From NCBI GenBank assembly GCA_964648115.1, contig CAZYME010000037.1, forward strand, positions 1 through 19,428: a DNA stretch of 19,428 nt, in the 5' to 3' direction. The position numbers and the translations under genes were made by a program. Positions 8,481 through 14,676 of the stretch are shown here, piece by piece (the stretch's first letter is position 1; every line of letters starts with the position of its first letter). This DNA is from CAZYME01 sp964648115 (GTDB taxonomy: Bacteria > Pseudomonadota > Gammaproteobacteria > Legionellales > Legionellaceae). The notes beneath the pieces were generated by a model that saw only the letters and a program-made list of their open reading frames with translations, did not search any database and had not been told where the DNA came from.

Positions 8481-8608
8481 TAGGGTCTGTTGACAATTGC
8501 CCTATAACCCACGCTACGCCCACGTGCCGCGGTTCATCCGCGGCATCCATGGATCCCGCGTACAAGCCGCGGGACGTAGGAGTAGGAGTGAATTGTCAAC
8601 AGACCCTA
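8481..8608. mobile_element. 128-bp MITE-like element with 18-bp terminal inverted repeats
   Basis: The ends TAGGGTCTGTTGACAATT (8481-8498) and its exact complement (8591-8608) bound 128 bases with no coding capacity. Both ends begin with TA, compatible with a TA target duplication as made by IS630/mariner-type transposases, though this rests on the bases alone. Inside are two GC-rich palindromes: TGCCGCGG/CCGCGGCA with loop TTCAT at 8525-8545, and CCCGCG/CGCGGG at 8555-8573. The terminal TA-G provides the TAG stop (8608-8606) of the upstream minus-strand dehydrogenase gene. The hairpins could reduce read-through between the dehydrogenase and synthase genes. Confidence 0.8.
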
Positions 8609-9868
8609 CAAATTCCAATAAATTAAATCTTTAAACTGCTTGTAGTCTTCGATAAATAAATTGGGAATATCCATTATGACGGGGCTTTTTTTACATTTAG
8701 AGAGAATTTTTTTAAGTCCAACCTCGCGATAAAAATCGTGCCCAACAGCAATGATAACAACAGATAATTCACTCAAATCATCAAACTCATCTAATGTTAC
8801 ATTTTGCACTGCATGGTGCACGAGCGGGTCATGCGCACTGCAATTAAATCCATATTCCCGGAGTTCCTTTATTAGTTTTAGCGTAAGACTATTGCGTAAA
8901 TCAAGAACGTTTTCTTTGTAAGATATTCCCAAGATACCAATGCGAATATTGCGCGAGTCCAATTTATGTGTTACTAAAAGCTTCAGCATTGATTGGATAA
9001 TAAATTGCGTCATGCCATCATTGATTTTTCGGGCTGTTAAAATGAGGTCGGGCTGCACTGCATGTTGTTTTGCTTTAAAAGCAAGGTAAAGAGGGTCAAT
9101 TGAGATACAATGCCCGCCTACAAATCCTGGTTTAAAAGGTATGAAACCCCATTTTGTCTTAGCGCCCTCTATGATTTCATGCATATCAAGATCCAAAGCA
9201 TGCATGATTTTGGAAAATTCATTCATAAGTGCAATATTGACATCACGTTGAATATTTTCTAATAACTTAATAGATTCTGCAGCTTTGATGCTAGATACTG
9301 GATAAATCTTGTCACAGATTGTTTCATATACGCTTTGAATGAATTTGAGTGTCGTTTTATTTTCTGCCGAAACAATTTTAGTAATTGTTTGTAGGGTGTG
9401 TTGCTCGTCGCCCGGGTTAATTCGTTCGGGTGAATATCCTACGTTAAAATCTTTACCATGTGTCAACTTACTTATTTTCTCAAGCAACGGAATGCAAATT
9501 TCTTCAGTGGTACCTGGATAAACTGTTGACTCAAAAACTACAGTGTCATTTTTTTTAAGCACTACCCCCAAATCTTTTACTGCGCCAATTAAGGGCTCCA
9601 AGTTCGGGAATTCATAATAATAAGCGGGTGTTGCGACTGCAACAATATAAAGATTAGCTGACTTTATATCTGCGAGTGTATCGGTAAAAAATATATTGGG
9701 ATGCGCTAAATCTTCCTTATTAATAAGCTTGTTGCGATCTACGTGTTGTTTTAACTCTTGTATTCGTTGTTTATTATTATCATAAGCGATCACCTTGTTC
9801 TTTTTACTAAATGCTATGGCCAACCCCAATCCAACATAGCCTAGACCTACTACCGTATAGGTTTTCAT
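8606..9868 (-). CDS. Nucleotide-sugar 6-dehydrogenase, TviB/WbpA-like (UDP-HexNAc dehydrogenase)
   Basis: This 420-residue UDP-sugar/GDP-mannose dehydrogenase oxidises C6 of a UDP-sugar twice to give the uronic acid, with NAD. The N-terminus has VVGLGYVGLGLA for NAD. ESTVYPGTTEE (113-123) and YSPERINPGD (145-154) are marks of the UDP-N-acetylhexosamine subgroup (TviB, WbpA, WecC) rather than UDP-glucose dehydrogenase. ENIQRDVNIALMNE follows Lys201. GFVGGHCISIDP contains the catalytic Cys254. Length is near that of TviB (425). I start at ATG 9868, which has GGGAG five bases upstream; GTG 9874 would sit directly against that site. The stop TAG lies inside the terminal repeat of the 8481-8608 element, so the last residues may have been changed, although the YWNL end looks normal. 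Confidence 0.92.
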   Translation of the reverse strand: MKTYTVVGLGYVGLGLAIAFSKKNKVIAYDNNKQRIQELKQHVDRNKLINKEDLAHPNIFFTDTLADIKSANLYIVAVATPAYYYEFPNLEPLIGAVKDLGVVLKKNDTVVFESTVYPGTTEEICIPLLEKISKLTHGKDFNVGYSPERINPGDEQHTLQTITKIVSAENKTTLKFIQSVYETICDKIYPVSSIKAAESIKLLENIQRDVNIALMNEFSKIMHALDLDMHEIIEGAKTKWGFIPFKPGFVGGHCISIDPLYLAFKAKQHAVQPDLILTARKINDGMTQFIIQSMLKLLVTHKLDSRNIRIGILGISYKENVLDLRNSLTLKLIKELREYGFNCSAHDPLVHHAVQNVTLDEFDDLSELSVVIIAVGHDFYREVGLKKILSKCKKSPVIMDIPNLFIEDYKQFKDLIYWNL

Positions 9869-9924
9869 TTGCACTCCCTTATTATAGGCAGTCCGTTCTG
9901 CCTTTTAATTGGTTTTGGCAATAT

Positions 9925-9944
9925 AATATAGTATTCACTATATT
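9925..9944. promoter_or_regulatory. 20-bp operator-like inverted repeat
   Basis: AATATAGT-ATTC-ACTATATT has two perfect 8-base arms around a 4-base centre. A TATAAT hexamer overlaps the left edge (9922-9927). The site lies between the divergent dehydrogenase start (9868) and the tiny ORF at 9958, so it could control either. Size and symmetry fit a dimeric helix-turn-helix repressor site; the binding protein is not identified. Confidence 0.45.
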
Positions 9945-9957
9945 GAAAAAGTACTCA

Positions 9958-10080
9958 ATGGCAAACCCCGAGTTATCTTCAAGGGTCTTGCAAGAATTTG
10001 CAGCAATGGGTGCTGTAAGTTTATCAGCACGCGAAGCATTGGATTTTATTTGCAGGTTAAAAACACTATCCCTGTCTTAA
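9958..10080 (+). CDS. Possible 40-residue protein or gene remnant
   Basis: ATG 9958 opens a 40-codon frame (starting MANPELSSRVLQEF, ending in TAA 10078-10080) just downstream of the 9925 palindrome. A GAAAAAG stretch about nine bases upstream could be a poor ribosome site. The peptide looks amphipathic and alpha-helical, with no signal peptide. The frame is open further upstream, but that extension runs antisense through the dehydrogenase start and is not credible. I do not recognise the peptide. It may be the surviving N-terminus of a longer gene lost before the MITE-like element at 10236. Confidence 0.25.
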   Translation: MANPELSSRVLQEFAAMGAVSLSAREALDFICRLKTLSLS

Positions 10081-10631
10081 TCAGTGGGCTTTGGCAACCG
10101 CCCTGGCACATCTTCGCCACGAAGTAACTGTAACTCCTCTTCATAATCACCACATCCTATTTTGAAGTAAGGTTATGCCTCCCTGTAGGATGCAATAGCG
10201 TTTCTCCGGAGAGCGGTGGCGTGGTAGGAGGGGCACACTGCCATTAAGTTAAAAGATTTTTGTCATTCCTGCGAAGGCGGGAATCTATCCCTGATTTGGG
10301 CTAGGAGCCATGGGAGAAATGGATCCCCGCCTTCGCGGGGACGACAGTCTTTCCTTAACTTAACGGCAGTGGGGGGCACCCTCTACTTTGGGATAGGTAC
10401 GCGAGTTGCCATCCTCCCTGTAGTGAAGTACCTGGCTTAGAATCAAAGTGATTAAGATCAAGGGTGGTAATAGGGTCCATATATGTCAACAAACTTAATA
10501 AATTGTGGGGCGGAACGTAGAGGTTAAGGATTTTTTCATGCGTAGGCCCTAGAGCCTATTTTAGTAAGTATTGTAATGATAAATACTATAAGGCAAGATG
10601 ATATCTGTTTTATTAGGTGTTATCTTTCGCT
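10081..10631. other. 551-bp intergenic stretch holding one small inverted-repeat element
   Basis: No convincing gene is seen on either strand. The 136-bp element at 10236-10371 sits in the middle. On the minus strand, 10151-10080 reads as a short open segment ending YEEELQLLRGEDVPGRLPK, but it has no usable start and is broken upstream. The flanks of the element may therefore be remains of a lost gene. The last 60 bases before the lipoprotein gene hold an AT-rich tract with a TACTATA -10-like box but no clear -35. Confidence 0.5.
10236..10371. mobile_element. 136-bp MITE-like element with 17-bp terminal repeats and candidate 9-bp target duplication
   Basis: The ends are CACTGCCATTAAGTTAA (10236-10252) and the complement of CACTGCCGTTAAGTTAA (10355-10371), one mismatch in 17. 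If the element proper begins at ACTGCC (10237-10370), the flanks are gaggggcac and ggggggcac, eight matches in nine, which looks like a target duplication. Inside is a long imperfect stem built on the GCGAAGGCGGG / CCCGCCTTCGC pair, a motif common in proteobacterial dispersed repeats. There is no ORF, so it would need a transposase supplied elsewhere. Confidence 0.78.
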
Positions 10632-11789
10632 ATGCTAAAAATATTATTTATGTGTGCATTCATATTGATGGTCACGGGGTGTGCTTCTATTGGCCCGCGA
10701 CGTGTATTGATAGACCGAGGCACTTACAATAATATTGTTCGTGAAACGGAGCAAGAACAATTATTAACGAATATTGTTAGGCAAAGATATTTAGAGATCA
10801 CTGAGTATATTCAGGTAGCTAGTTTAACGGCCTCTTATTCGTTGAGTCAGTCGTTGTCGGGTAGTGTGTCTGCTCTGACCTCTACTGGTCCTGCATCCAT
10901 AACTTCTAGTTTGTCGCCGTCAATAACTTATTCAGATACGCCAACAATTTCTTATATACCACTTAGCAACATTGAGTTTGCAAAATCACTGATGACTCCT
11001 GTCACAATGGAAAATTTTCTTTTATTAGCCCATGCTGGTGGGTATGACTCTACGATGTTATTTTCATTACTTTTTGAGCAAATTGGTGACTTGGATGGGG
11101 ATTTATTGAACCGTAATGGTCTAAATAGGCTAACGCCAGAGTTTATAAAATTTAACCATATTATGGACTTATTTAATGAAATGTATAGAAATGGTTTTTT
11201 CCGGGCACCAAGAGCTGTCATTTACGGAAAACACTTAGGTATTATTATTCATTTTAAAAATCATAAGGGAAGCAGTCCTCAAGCCCTTAAACTGCAAAAA
11301 TTGTTGGGTATTCCAGCCCATAGTAAGTATATTTTATTTATGGAGCATACACTTCTTGAAGCGCTTAAGGAGAAAAATGGAATTTTGGTTTTAGAGGACA
11401 CGAAGCCTAAATTTCGCAATGTTGTCTTCGTTCGGCTCCGATCAGTGTACTCTGTTATTTATTTGTTAGGTCGAGGTGTGCAAATTCCTTGTAGAGATAT
11501 CAACGCGCACATGACTCGTGAGCTTTTAAATCCGGATGGTTCGCGATTTGATTGGACTAACAAAATGAAAAATATTTTAACAGTATATTCCAGTAATGAA
11601 GCCCCTGAATCGGATTATTTAGTTAAGGTTAACGTACATAATCATTGGTTTTATATAAAAGCGTCAGATCAGGCATCAAAAGATACATTTGATGCAATAA
11701 TAAGATTATTAACGCTTACGTCATCATCCGCTGCTAATAATAATAGTATGCCTGTATTAACGATACCTGTAACTTCATCTGGCAAATAA
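10632..11789 (+). CDS. Putative outer-membrane lipoprotein of unknown function
   Basis: From ATG 10632 this 385-residue protein begins MLKILFMCAFILMVTGCAS. The short hydrophobic stretch and the lipobox VTG-Cys mark a lipoprotein cut before Cys17; Ala and Ser after the Cys favour sorting to the outer membrane. A GTG at 10617 would add five residues, but the ATG gives the more usual signal length. Neither start has a strong ribosome site (AGGTG lies 12 bases before the ATG). The mature part opens with YNNIVRETEQEQLLTNIVRQRY, which I recall from proteobacterial lipoproteins without a known role, then a Ser/Thr-rich stretch (SLSQSLSGSVSALTS). No enzyme motif is seen. It is followed by the cysteine-rich gene after 141 bases, probably under its own promoter. 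Confidence 0.85.
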   Translation: MLKILFMCAFILMVTGCASIGPRRVLIDRGTYNNIVRETEQEQLLTNIVRQRYLEITEYIQVASLTASYSLSQSLSGSVSALTSTGPASITSSLSPSITYSDTPTISYIPLSNIEFAKSLMTPVTMENFLLLAHAGGYDSTMLFSLLFEQIGDLDGDLLNRNGLNRLTPEFIKFNHIMDLFNEMYRNGFFRAPRAVIYGKHLGIIIHFKNHKGSSPQALKLQKLLGIPAHSKYILFMEHTLLEALKEKNGILVLEDTKPKFRNVVFVRLRSVYSVIYLLGRGVQIPCRDINAHMTRELLNPDGSRFDWTNKMKNILTVYSSNEAPESDYLVKVNVHNHWFYIKASDQASKDTFDAIIRLLTLTSSSAANNNSMPVLTIPVTSSGK

Positions 11790-11856
11790 TAATGCTGCAT
11801 TTAGATTTCTTTTTAATCATAAGATGAGCTTGCTTTAGGTGTGGGAGTAAAAGATG

Positions 11857-11915
11857 ATTGCACAATAGGATATTTGCTACACTTATAAAGTCATATATTA
11901 ATAATATTGTGCAAT
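11857..11915 (+). promoter_or_regulatory. Promoter region of the cysteine-rich gene, flanked by paired operator-like sites
   Basis: ATTGCACAATA (11857-11867) and its exact complement TATTGTGCAAT (11905-11915) enclose a plausible promoter, TTGCTA then TATAAA (11884-11889). Each arm is itself nearly palindromic (ATTG-CA-CAAT), so this may be two sites for one dimeric regulator, centred about 48 bases apart. The right arm ends just before the ribosome site AAAAGGAGA (11917-11925). If transcription starts upstream of the left arm, the two could instead pair as an mRNA hairpin. Confidence 0.5.
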
Positions 11916-11930
11916 TAAAAGGAGATTTAT

Positions 11931-12239
11931 ATGCCAATGAAAAATATTATGGCCGTCTTAGCTAAGAAAGGGGTAATAATAGCAGCCTTTAGTTGCGTTA
12001 TGCTTGTTCAAATGCCCTTGGCGATGGCCAACAAAACAGAGTGTAGCTCTGGTGCATGCTCATGCGAAGCTCATAAATGTGCCACTTGTGCTGGGAGTTA
12101 TTGCACAGGAAATCCAGCTATTACATGCAGTGCTCATGGTACCGATATGTCTTGTGGCCAATGGTGTGCTGATTATGGTGATACTGCTGGTCAATGCAAA
12201 GGACAAAATGGTGCGTCTGAGTGTTGTACCATTAGTTAA
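11931..12239 (+). CDS. Small secreted cysteine-rich protein
   Basis: This 102-residue protein starts after a strong ribosome site (AAAAGGAGA at six bases). Residues 1-33 form a signal peptide: basic residues (KNIM, KK), a hydrophobic core and MPLAMA before Asn. The mature 69 or so residues hold 12 cysteines, with spacings such as CSSGACSC, CATC, CGQWC and a final ECC, and are rich in Gly, Ser, Thr and Ala. An even cysteine number in an exported protein suggests up to six disulfides, though metal binding cannot be excluded. I recognise no family. The gene appears monocistronic, with its own promoter carrying paired inverted sites and a hairpin 34 bases downstream. A role as effector, toxin-like peptide or redox/metal protein is guesswork; only export and cysteine density are visible. 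Confidence 0.83.
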   Translation: MPMKNIMAVLAKKGVIIAAFSCVMLVQMPLAMANKTECSSGACSCEAHKCATCAGSYCTGNPAITCSAHGTDMSCGQWCADYGDTAGQCKGQNGASECCTIS

Positions 12240-12268
12240 GCGACTTGATATAATCAGGCGGTCTACAC

Positions 12269-12304
12269 AAAAAATACGGTCTGGCGGTTCCGCAAGACCG
12301 TATT
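12269..12304 (-). terminator. Intrinsic-terminator-like hairpin, U-run on the minus strand
   Basis: AATACGGTCT (12273-12282) pairs perfectly with AGACCGTATT (12295-12304), and GCGG/CCGC pairs inside. On the minus strand the stem is followed by TTTTTT (complement of 12274-12269), as in a rho-independent terminator; the plus-strand side lacks a T-run. No minus-strand gene is known just to the right, so it either ends an unseen transcript or acts weakly after the cysteine-rich gene. Confidence 0.5.
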
Positions 12305-12370
12305 GATTAAAAGTCCTGTTGCGACATAAATAAATGTCCATTTTATTGCTTTGGTAACATTATTCATAAG

Positions 12371-12434
12371 GGTGCGATAACTAATCAAATTTTTCCTATT
12401 TTGATTAATATTTATTTTGAGACAATATCGCACC
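12371..12434. repeat. Nested inverted repeat
   Basis: GGTGCGATA (12371-12379) is complementary to TATCGCACC (12426-12434). Inside, TAATCAAA (12382-12389) pairs with TTTGATTA (12400-12407). The whole would fold as a 64-base two-part stem-loop. It could be a small dispersed repeat, a regulatory leader or part of a small RNA; the sequence alone does not decide. Confidence 0.5.
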
Positions 12435-12544
12435 ATGTGTTTTAATTTAACTCAGTAAAAAAATGAAACATAATTCTACAGGTAATTATTGGCCAATAGC
12501 GCTAACCAATCTTAAAAAATTGCACCGGACAAGGGAATGTAATT

Positions 12545-13813
12545 ATGTGTAAATACCACCGAATGTTTTCTGTGTTACTCATGTTATTTAATTCTCATAT
12601 ACTTTTTGCAGACCCAATGAACTGGTATGACAACCTAACTTTTAAAGATCCGAGCTTTTCCTTTGAGTTGGCTCGGACAATGGGATACGCATATTCAGGA
12701 GCAGCTGATATTGGAGAAAGTATCAGTACTGCCCGCAGTATCAAAGATGGCGATGTCGATAGCTGGTACCAACACTGGCTAGATACAGCCAATCGCTTAT
12801 ATACTTTTGCCGAGTCTAAGAAAGAAAAAGGCGATACTATTTCTGCAAGCGAAGCTTTTTTTAGAGCATCTAACTATTATCGAACTGCAGGCCTATACAT
12901 GGTTGCAGAAAAAGATCGCCCAAAGTCAATTTCAGCATATGCTAAGAGCAAAAAAAGCTTCCTTCAGGGGGTAGCCTATTTACCCCATGTTAGAGTCGTA
13001 AAAATCCCTTATGAAAATACCACATTACCGGGTTACTTTATTCCATCCTCCTCAAAAAATGCTCCGCTGTTCATTGTTCATTCTGGTTTTGACGGTACGG
13101 CTGAAGAAATCTATTTTGAAGTAGGTATCGCAGCACACAAACATGGTTACAATGTCTTACTATTTGAAGGACCAGGGCAAGGGAATGTTATCCGCCAACA
13201 ACATTTAGTGTTCCGTCCTGATTGGGAACATGTGGTTACCCCTGTTGTAGATTTTGCTATGGGTATACCTAATATAGATAAACACAAAATTGCATTATTA
13301 GGCATTAGCATGGGTGGCTATCTTGCTGCTCGAGCTTGTGCGTTTGAGCATAGGATACAGGCCTGTATTGTAAATGGTGGTGTATACGATATTTCCGAAA
13401 ATATTTACAAAAATACCCCAGCTAACATGCTCTCCTTGCTAAAAACAGATCCTAATAAATTTAATAGCGAGATGGCTGAAGAAATGAAAAAAGACCTGAC
13501 TGCTCAATGGTTTTTTAATAATGCCATGTGGACGTTCGGTGCTAAATCACCAGCAGAAGTGATGGAGAAAATAAAGTTATATTCGATGAAAGATAGTATC
13601 GATAATATAAAGTGCCCAATGTTAGTAATCGATAGTGAAGCAGATATGTTCTATAAAGGCCAACCCGAAAAAGTATACAATAGCCTTAAATCTCCTAAAA
13701 CACTGCTTAAATTTACGAGAGAACAAACTGCCGAAGCACATTGCCAAATGGGTGCTATCGCGATTTCTAATGAGATGATTCTTGACTGGCTTGATCATAC
13801 GTTAAAAGATTAG
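12545..13813 (+). CDS. Exported alpha/beta hydrolase, FrsA / dihydropseudooxynicotine-hydrolase-like
   Basis: This 422-residue protein starts at an ATG with AAGGGA about 10 bases upstream. The first 22 residues look like a signal peptide (MFSVLLMLFNSHILFA before Asp), suggesting export. An N-terminal helical domain (about 25-145) is followed by an alpha/beta hydrolase fold: oxyanion segment HSGFDGTAEE, the GPGQGN loop, the nucleophile elbow GISMGG (Ser255), then Asp367 in VIDSEAD and His399 in EAHCQMG. This helical cap plus hydrolase plan fits the group that includes FrsA, Ayg1 and the C-C bond hydrolase of nicotine breakdown. The substrate is unknown. It stands alone between the cysteine-rich gene and a convergent toxin gene. 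Confidence 0.88.
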   Translation: MCKYHRMFSVLLMLFNSHILFADPMNWYDNLTFKDPSFSFELARTMGYAYSGAADIGESISTARSIKDGDVDSWYQHWLDTANRLYTFAESKKEKGDTISASEAFFRASNYYRTAGLYMVAEKDRPKSISAYAKSKKSFLQGVAYLPHVRVVKIPYENTTLPGYFIPSSSKNAPLFIVHSGFDGTAEEIYFEVGIAAHKHGYNVLLFEGPGQGNVIRQQHLVFRPDWEHVVTPVVDFAMGIPNIDKHKIALLGISMGGYLAARACAFEHRIQACIVNGGVYDISENIYKNTPANMLSLLKTDPNKFNSEMAEEMKKDLTAQWFFNNAMWTFGAKSPAEVMEKIKLYSMKDSIDNIKCPMLVIDSEADMFYKGQPEKVYNSLKSPKTLLKFTREQTAEAHCQMGAIAISNEMILDWLDHTLKD

Positions 13814-13884
13814 GCTGAGTGATCCGTTAGCGCAATGACGACAACTTCCTTAAATCACTTCCAGTATTGGTTAAACCTGTCGCG

Positions 13885-14220
13885 TTAGGCTAATATTTCA
13901 TTTAGCCCTTCAATTACCGTTATTAATTCATCGTCAGTAATTTGCCCTATTTTTTTTCCAAGACGAAAAGTGGAGAGGGTTCTAATTTGGCTTATTTTAA
14001 CCCATGAACGCTTACCAGTAATTTCATCTTTTAATTTTAGGGTTAATGGAAAACCTGCTTTTTGTGGCTGACTTGTGAGGGCAACAGCGATAACGGTTCC
14101 AGATTTTTCGTTAAAAATATCATGACTTAAAATTAAGACAGGGCGCTTTCCAGCTTGTTCATGACCTTGAGTGGGGTCTAAATTTGCCCAAACAATGTCT
14201 CCCCTTAAAATTCTGGCCAT
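13885..14220 (-). CDS. mazF: MazF/PemK-family toxin (mRNA endoribonuclease)
   Basis: This 111-residue protein has the CcdB/PemK fold signature. RGDIVWANLDPTQGHEQAGKRP has the strand-loop and the conserved GHEQ..RPV with the catalytic Arg; HDIFNEKSGTVIAVALTSQ and the late KISQIRTLS segment (Ser/Thr near the active site) follow. MazF toxins cut mRNA at short motifs and stop growth when the labile antitoxin is lost. Length is typical and all core motifs are intact, so it should be active. It overlaps the antitoxin gene by 16 bases, antitoxin first, as in most such operons. Cleavage specificity cannot be read from the sequence. Its stop converges on the hydrolase gene across about 70 bases. Confidence 0.93.
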   Translation of the reverse strand: MARILRGDIVWANLDPTQGHEQAGKRPVLILSHDIFNEKSGTVIAVALTSQPQKAGFPLTLKLKDEITGKRSWVKISQIRTLSTFRLGKKIGQITDDELITVIEGLNEILA

Positions 14221-14450
14221 TCTTCAGCATCCTTCTCTAACCCTTCATCTGCTAATTGTTGCTCCAAAGCGGAGTCAAGCCTCTCACATTCTTGCGCCAA
14301 ACGAATATGTTCAAATCGTGCCACGGTTTTAGTCACAGCAACTTGAATCGCTTGGCTACGACTTTTAAACGTTTTTTGAGCGACAAGATTGTCTAATTTT
14401 TCCAAAAGATGCGAGTCTATTGAAACAGCGATTTTGGCTACGCTCATCAT
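14205..14450 (-). CDS. MazE-type antitoxin with ribbon-helix-helix-like N-terminus
   Basis: This 81-residue protein begins AKIAVSIDSHLLEKLDNLVAQKTFKSRSQAIQVAV, a beta strand, helix and SRSQAI helix pattern typical of CopG/ribbon-helix-helix regulators, which dimerise and bind DNA through the strand. The C-terminus is acidic and probably flexible (EEWPEF at the end), as in parts that bind and block MazF. It therefore should neutralise the overlapping toxin and repress the operon. Two adjacent ATGs are possible (14450 and 14447); AAGGGG lies 3 or 6 bases upstream, slightly favouring the second. Three AGTAT repeats at 14465-14490 lie just upstream. The pairing of this N-terminus with MazF, rather than an AbrB/SpoVT-like MazE, is known in other bacteria. 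Confidence 0.88.
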   Translation of the reverse strand: MMSVAKIAVSIDSHLLEKLDNLVAQKTFKSRSQAIQVAVTKTVARFEHIRLAQECERLDSALEQQLADEGLEKDAEEWPEF

Positions 14451-14464
14451 AAACCCCTTAAAAT

Positions 14465-14490
14465 AGTATTACTTTAGTATGACTGAGTAT
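14465..14490 (-). promoter_or_regulatory. Candidate operator of the toxin-antitoxin operon
   Basis: AGTAT occurs at 14465-14469, 14476-14480 and 14486-14490, that is, every 10-11 bases and on one face of the helix. The first two continue as AGTATTACT and AGTATGACT, each a short AGT...ACT palindrome. The cluster begins 15 bases before the antitoxin start. Tandem short sites with helical phasing are what ribbon-helix-helix repressors usually bind. Binding by the antitoxin is inferred. Confidence 0.5.
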
Positions 14491-14537
14491 AGCAAGATTT
14501 TTATATAAAATAAAATGCTGGATTGAGTAATAGCGAA

Positions 14538-14619
14538 CGTAGCCTGGATGGAGCGCAGCGTAATCCGGGATTTCTGTGCCACGATTTCCCGGATTACGCT
14601 GCGCTCCATCCAGGCTACG
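14538..14619. repeat. REP-like palindromic element, copy 2
   Basis: Two 33-base arms (14538-14570 and 14587-14619) are perfect inverted complements around a 16-base loop. The arms contain GTAGCCTGGATGGAGCG and AATCCGGGA, the same as the copy at 825-906, which has decayed inner pairing. It sits between the end of rne and the toxin-antitoxin operon. As RNA it would make a very stable hairpin and may help terminate or protect the 3' end of rne mRNA. Confidence 0.9.
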
Positions 14620-14676
14620 GTTGTTCTTTAAGTTGACGCTACGTGTGTTAGCGTTTAACGGGGGCTATTAATGCCT

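Larger units (their letters stand above)
12240..12544. other. 305-bp AT-rich intergenic stretch with two inverted repeats
   Basis: No gene is seen. It contains the terminator-like hairpin at 12269-12304 and the nested inverted repeat at 12371-12434. The last 20 bases carry the AAGGGA ribosome site of the hydrolase gene. I see no clear sigma70 promoter for the hydrolase. Confidence 0.5.

Noticed and set aside
10080..10151. Minus-strand segment ending in an acidic then proline-containing tail
   Set aside because: It looks protein-like, but no start codon in frame precedes it and a stop lies just upstream; at most a gene remnant, so only mentioned in the gap entry.
12004..12306. Second plus-strand frame over the cysteine-rich gene
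   Set aside because: It overlaps a gene that has a strong ribosome site and signal peptide, and would run into the terminator-like hairpin; judged a shadow frame.
825..14619. CRISPR array formed by repeated palindromes
   Set aside because: The palindromes are two isolated dispersed copies, not regularly spaced repeats, and no cas gene is present.
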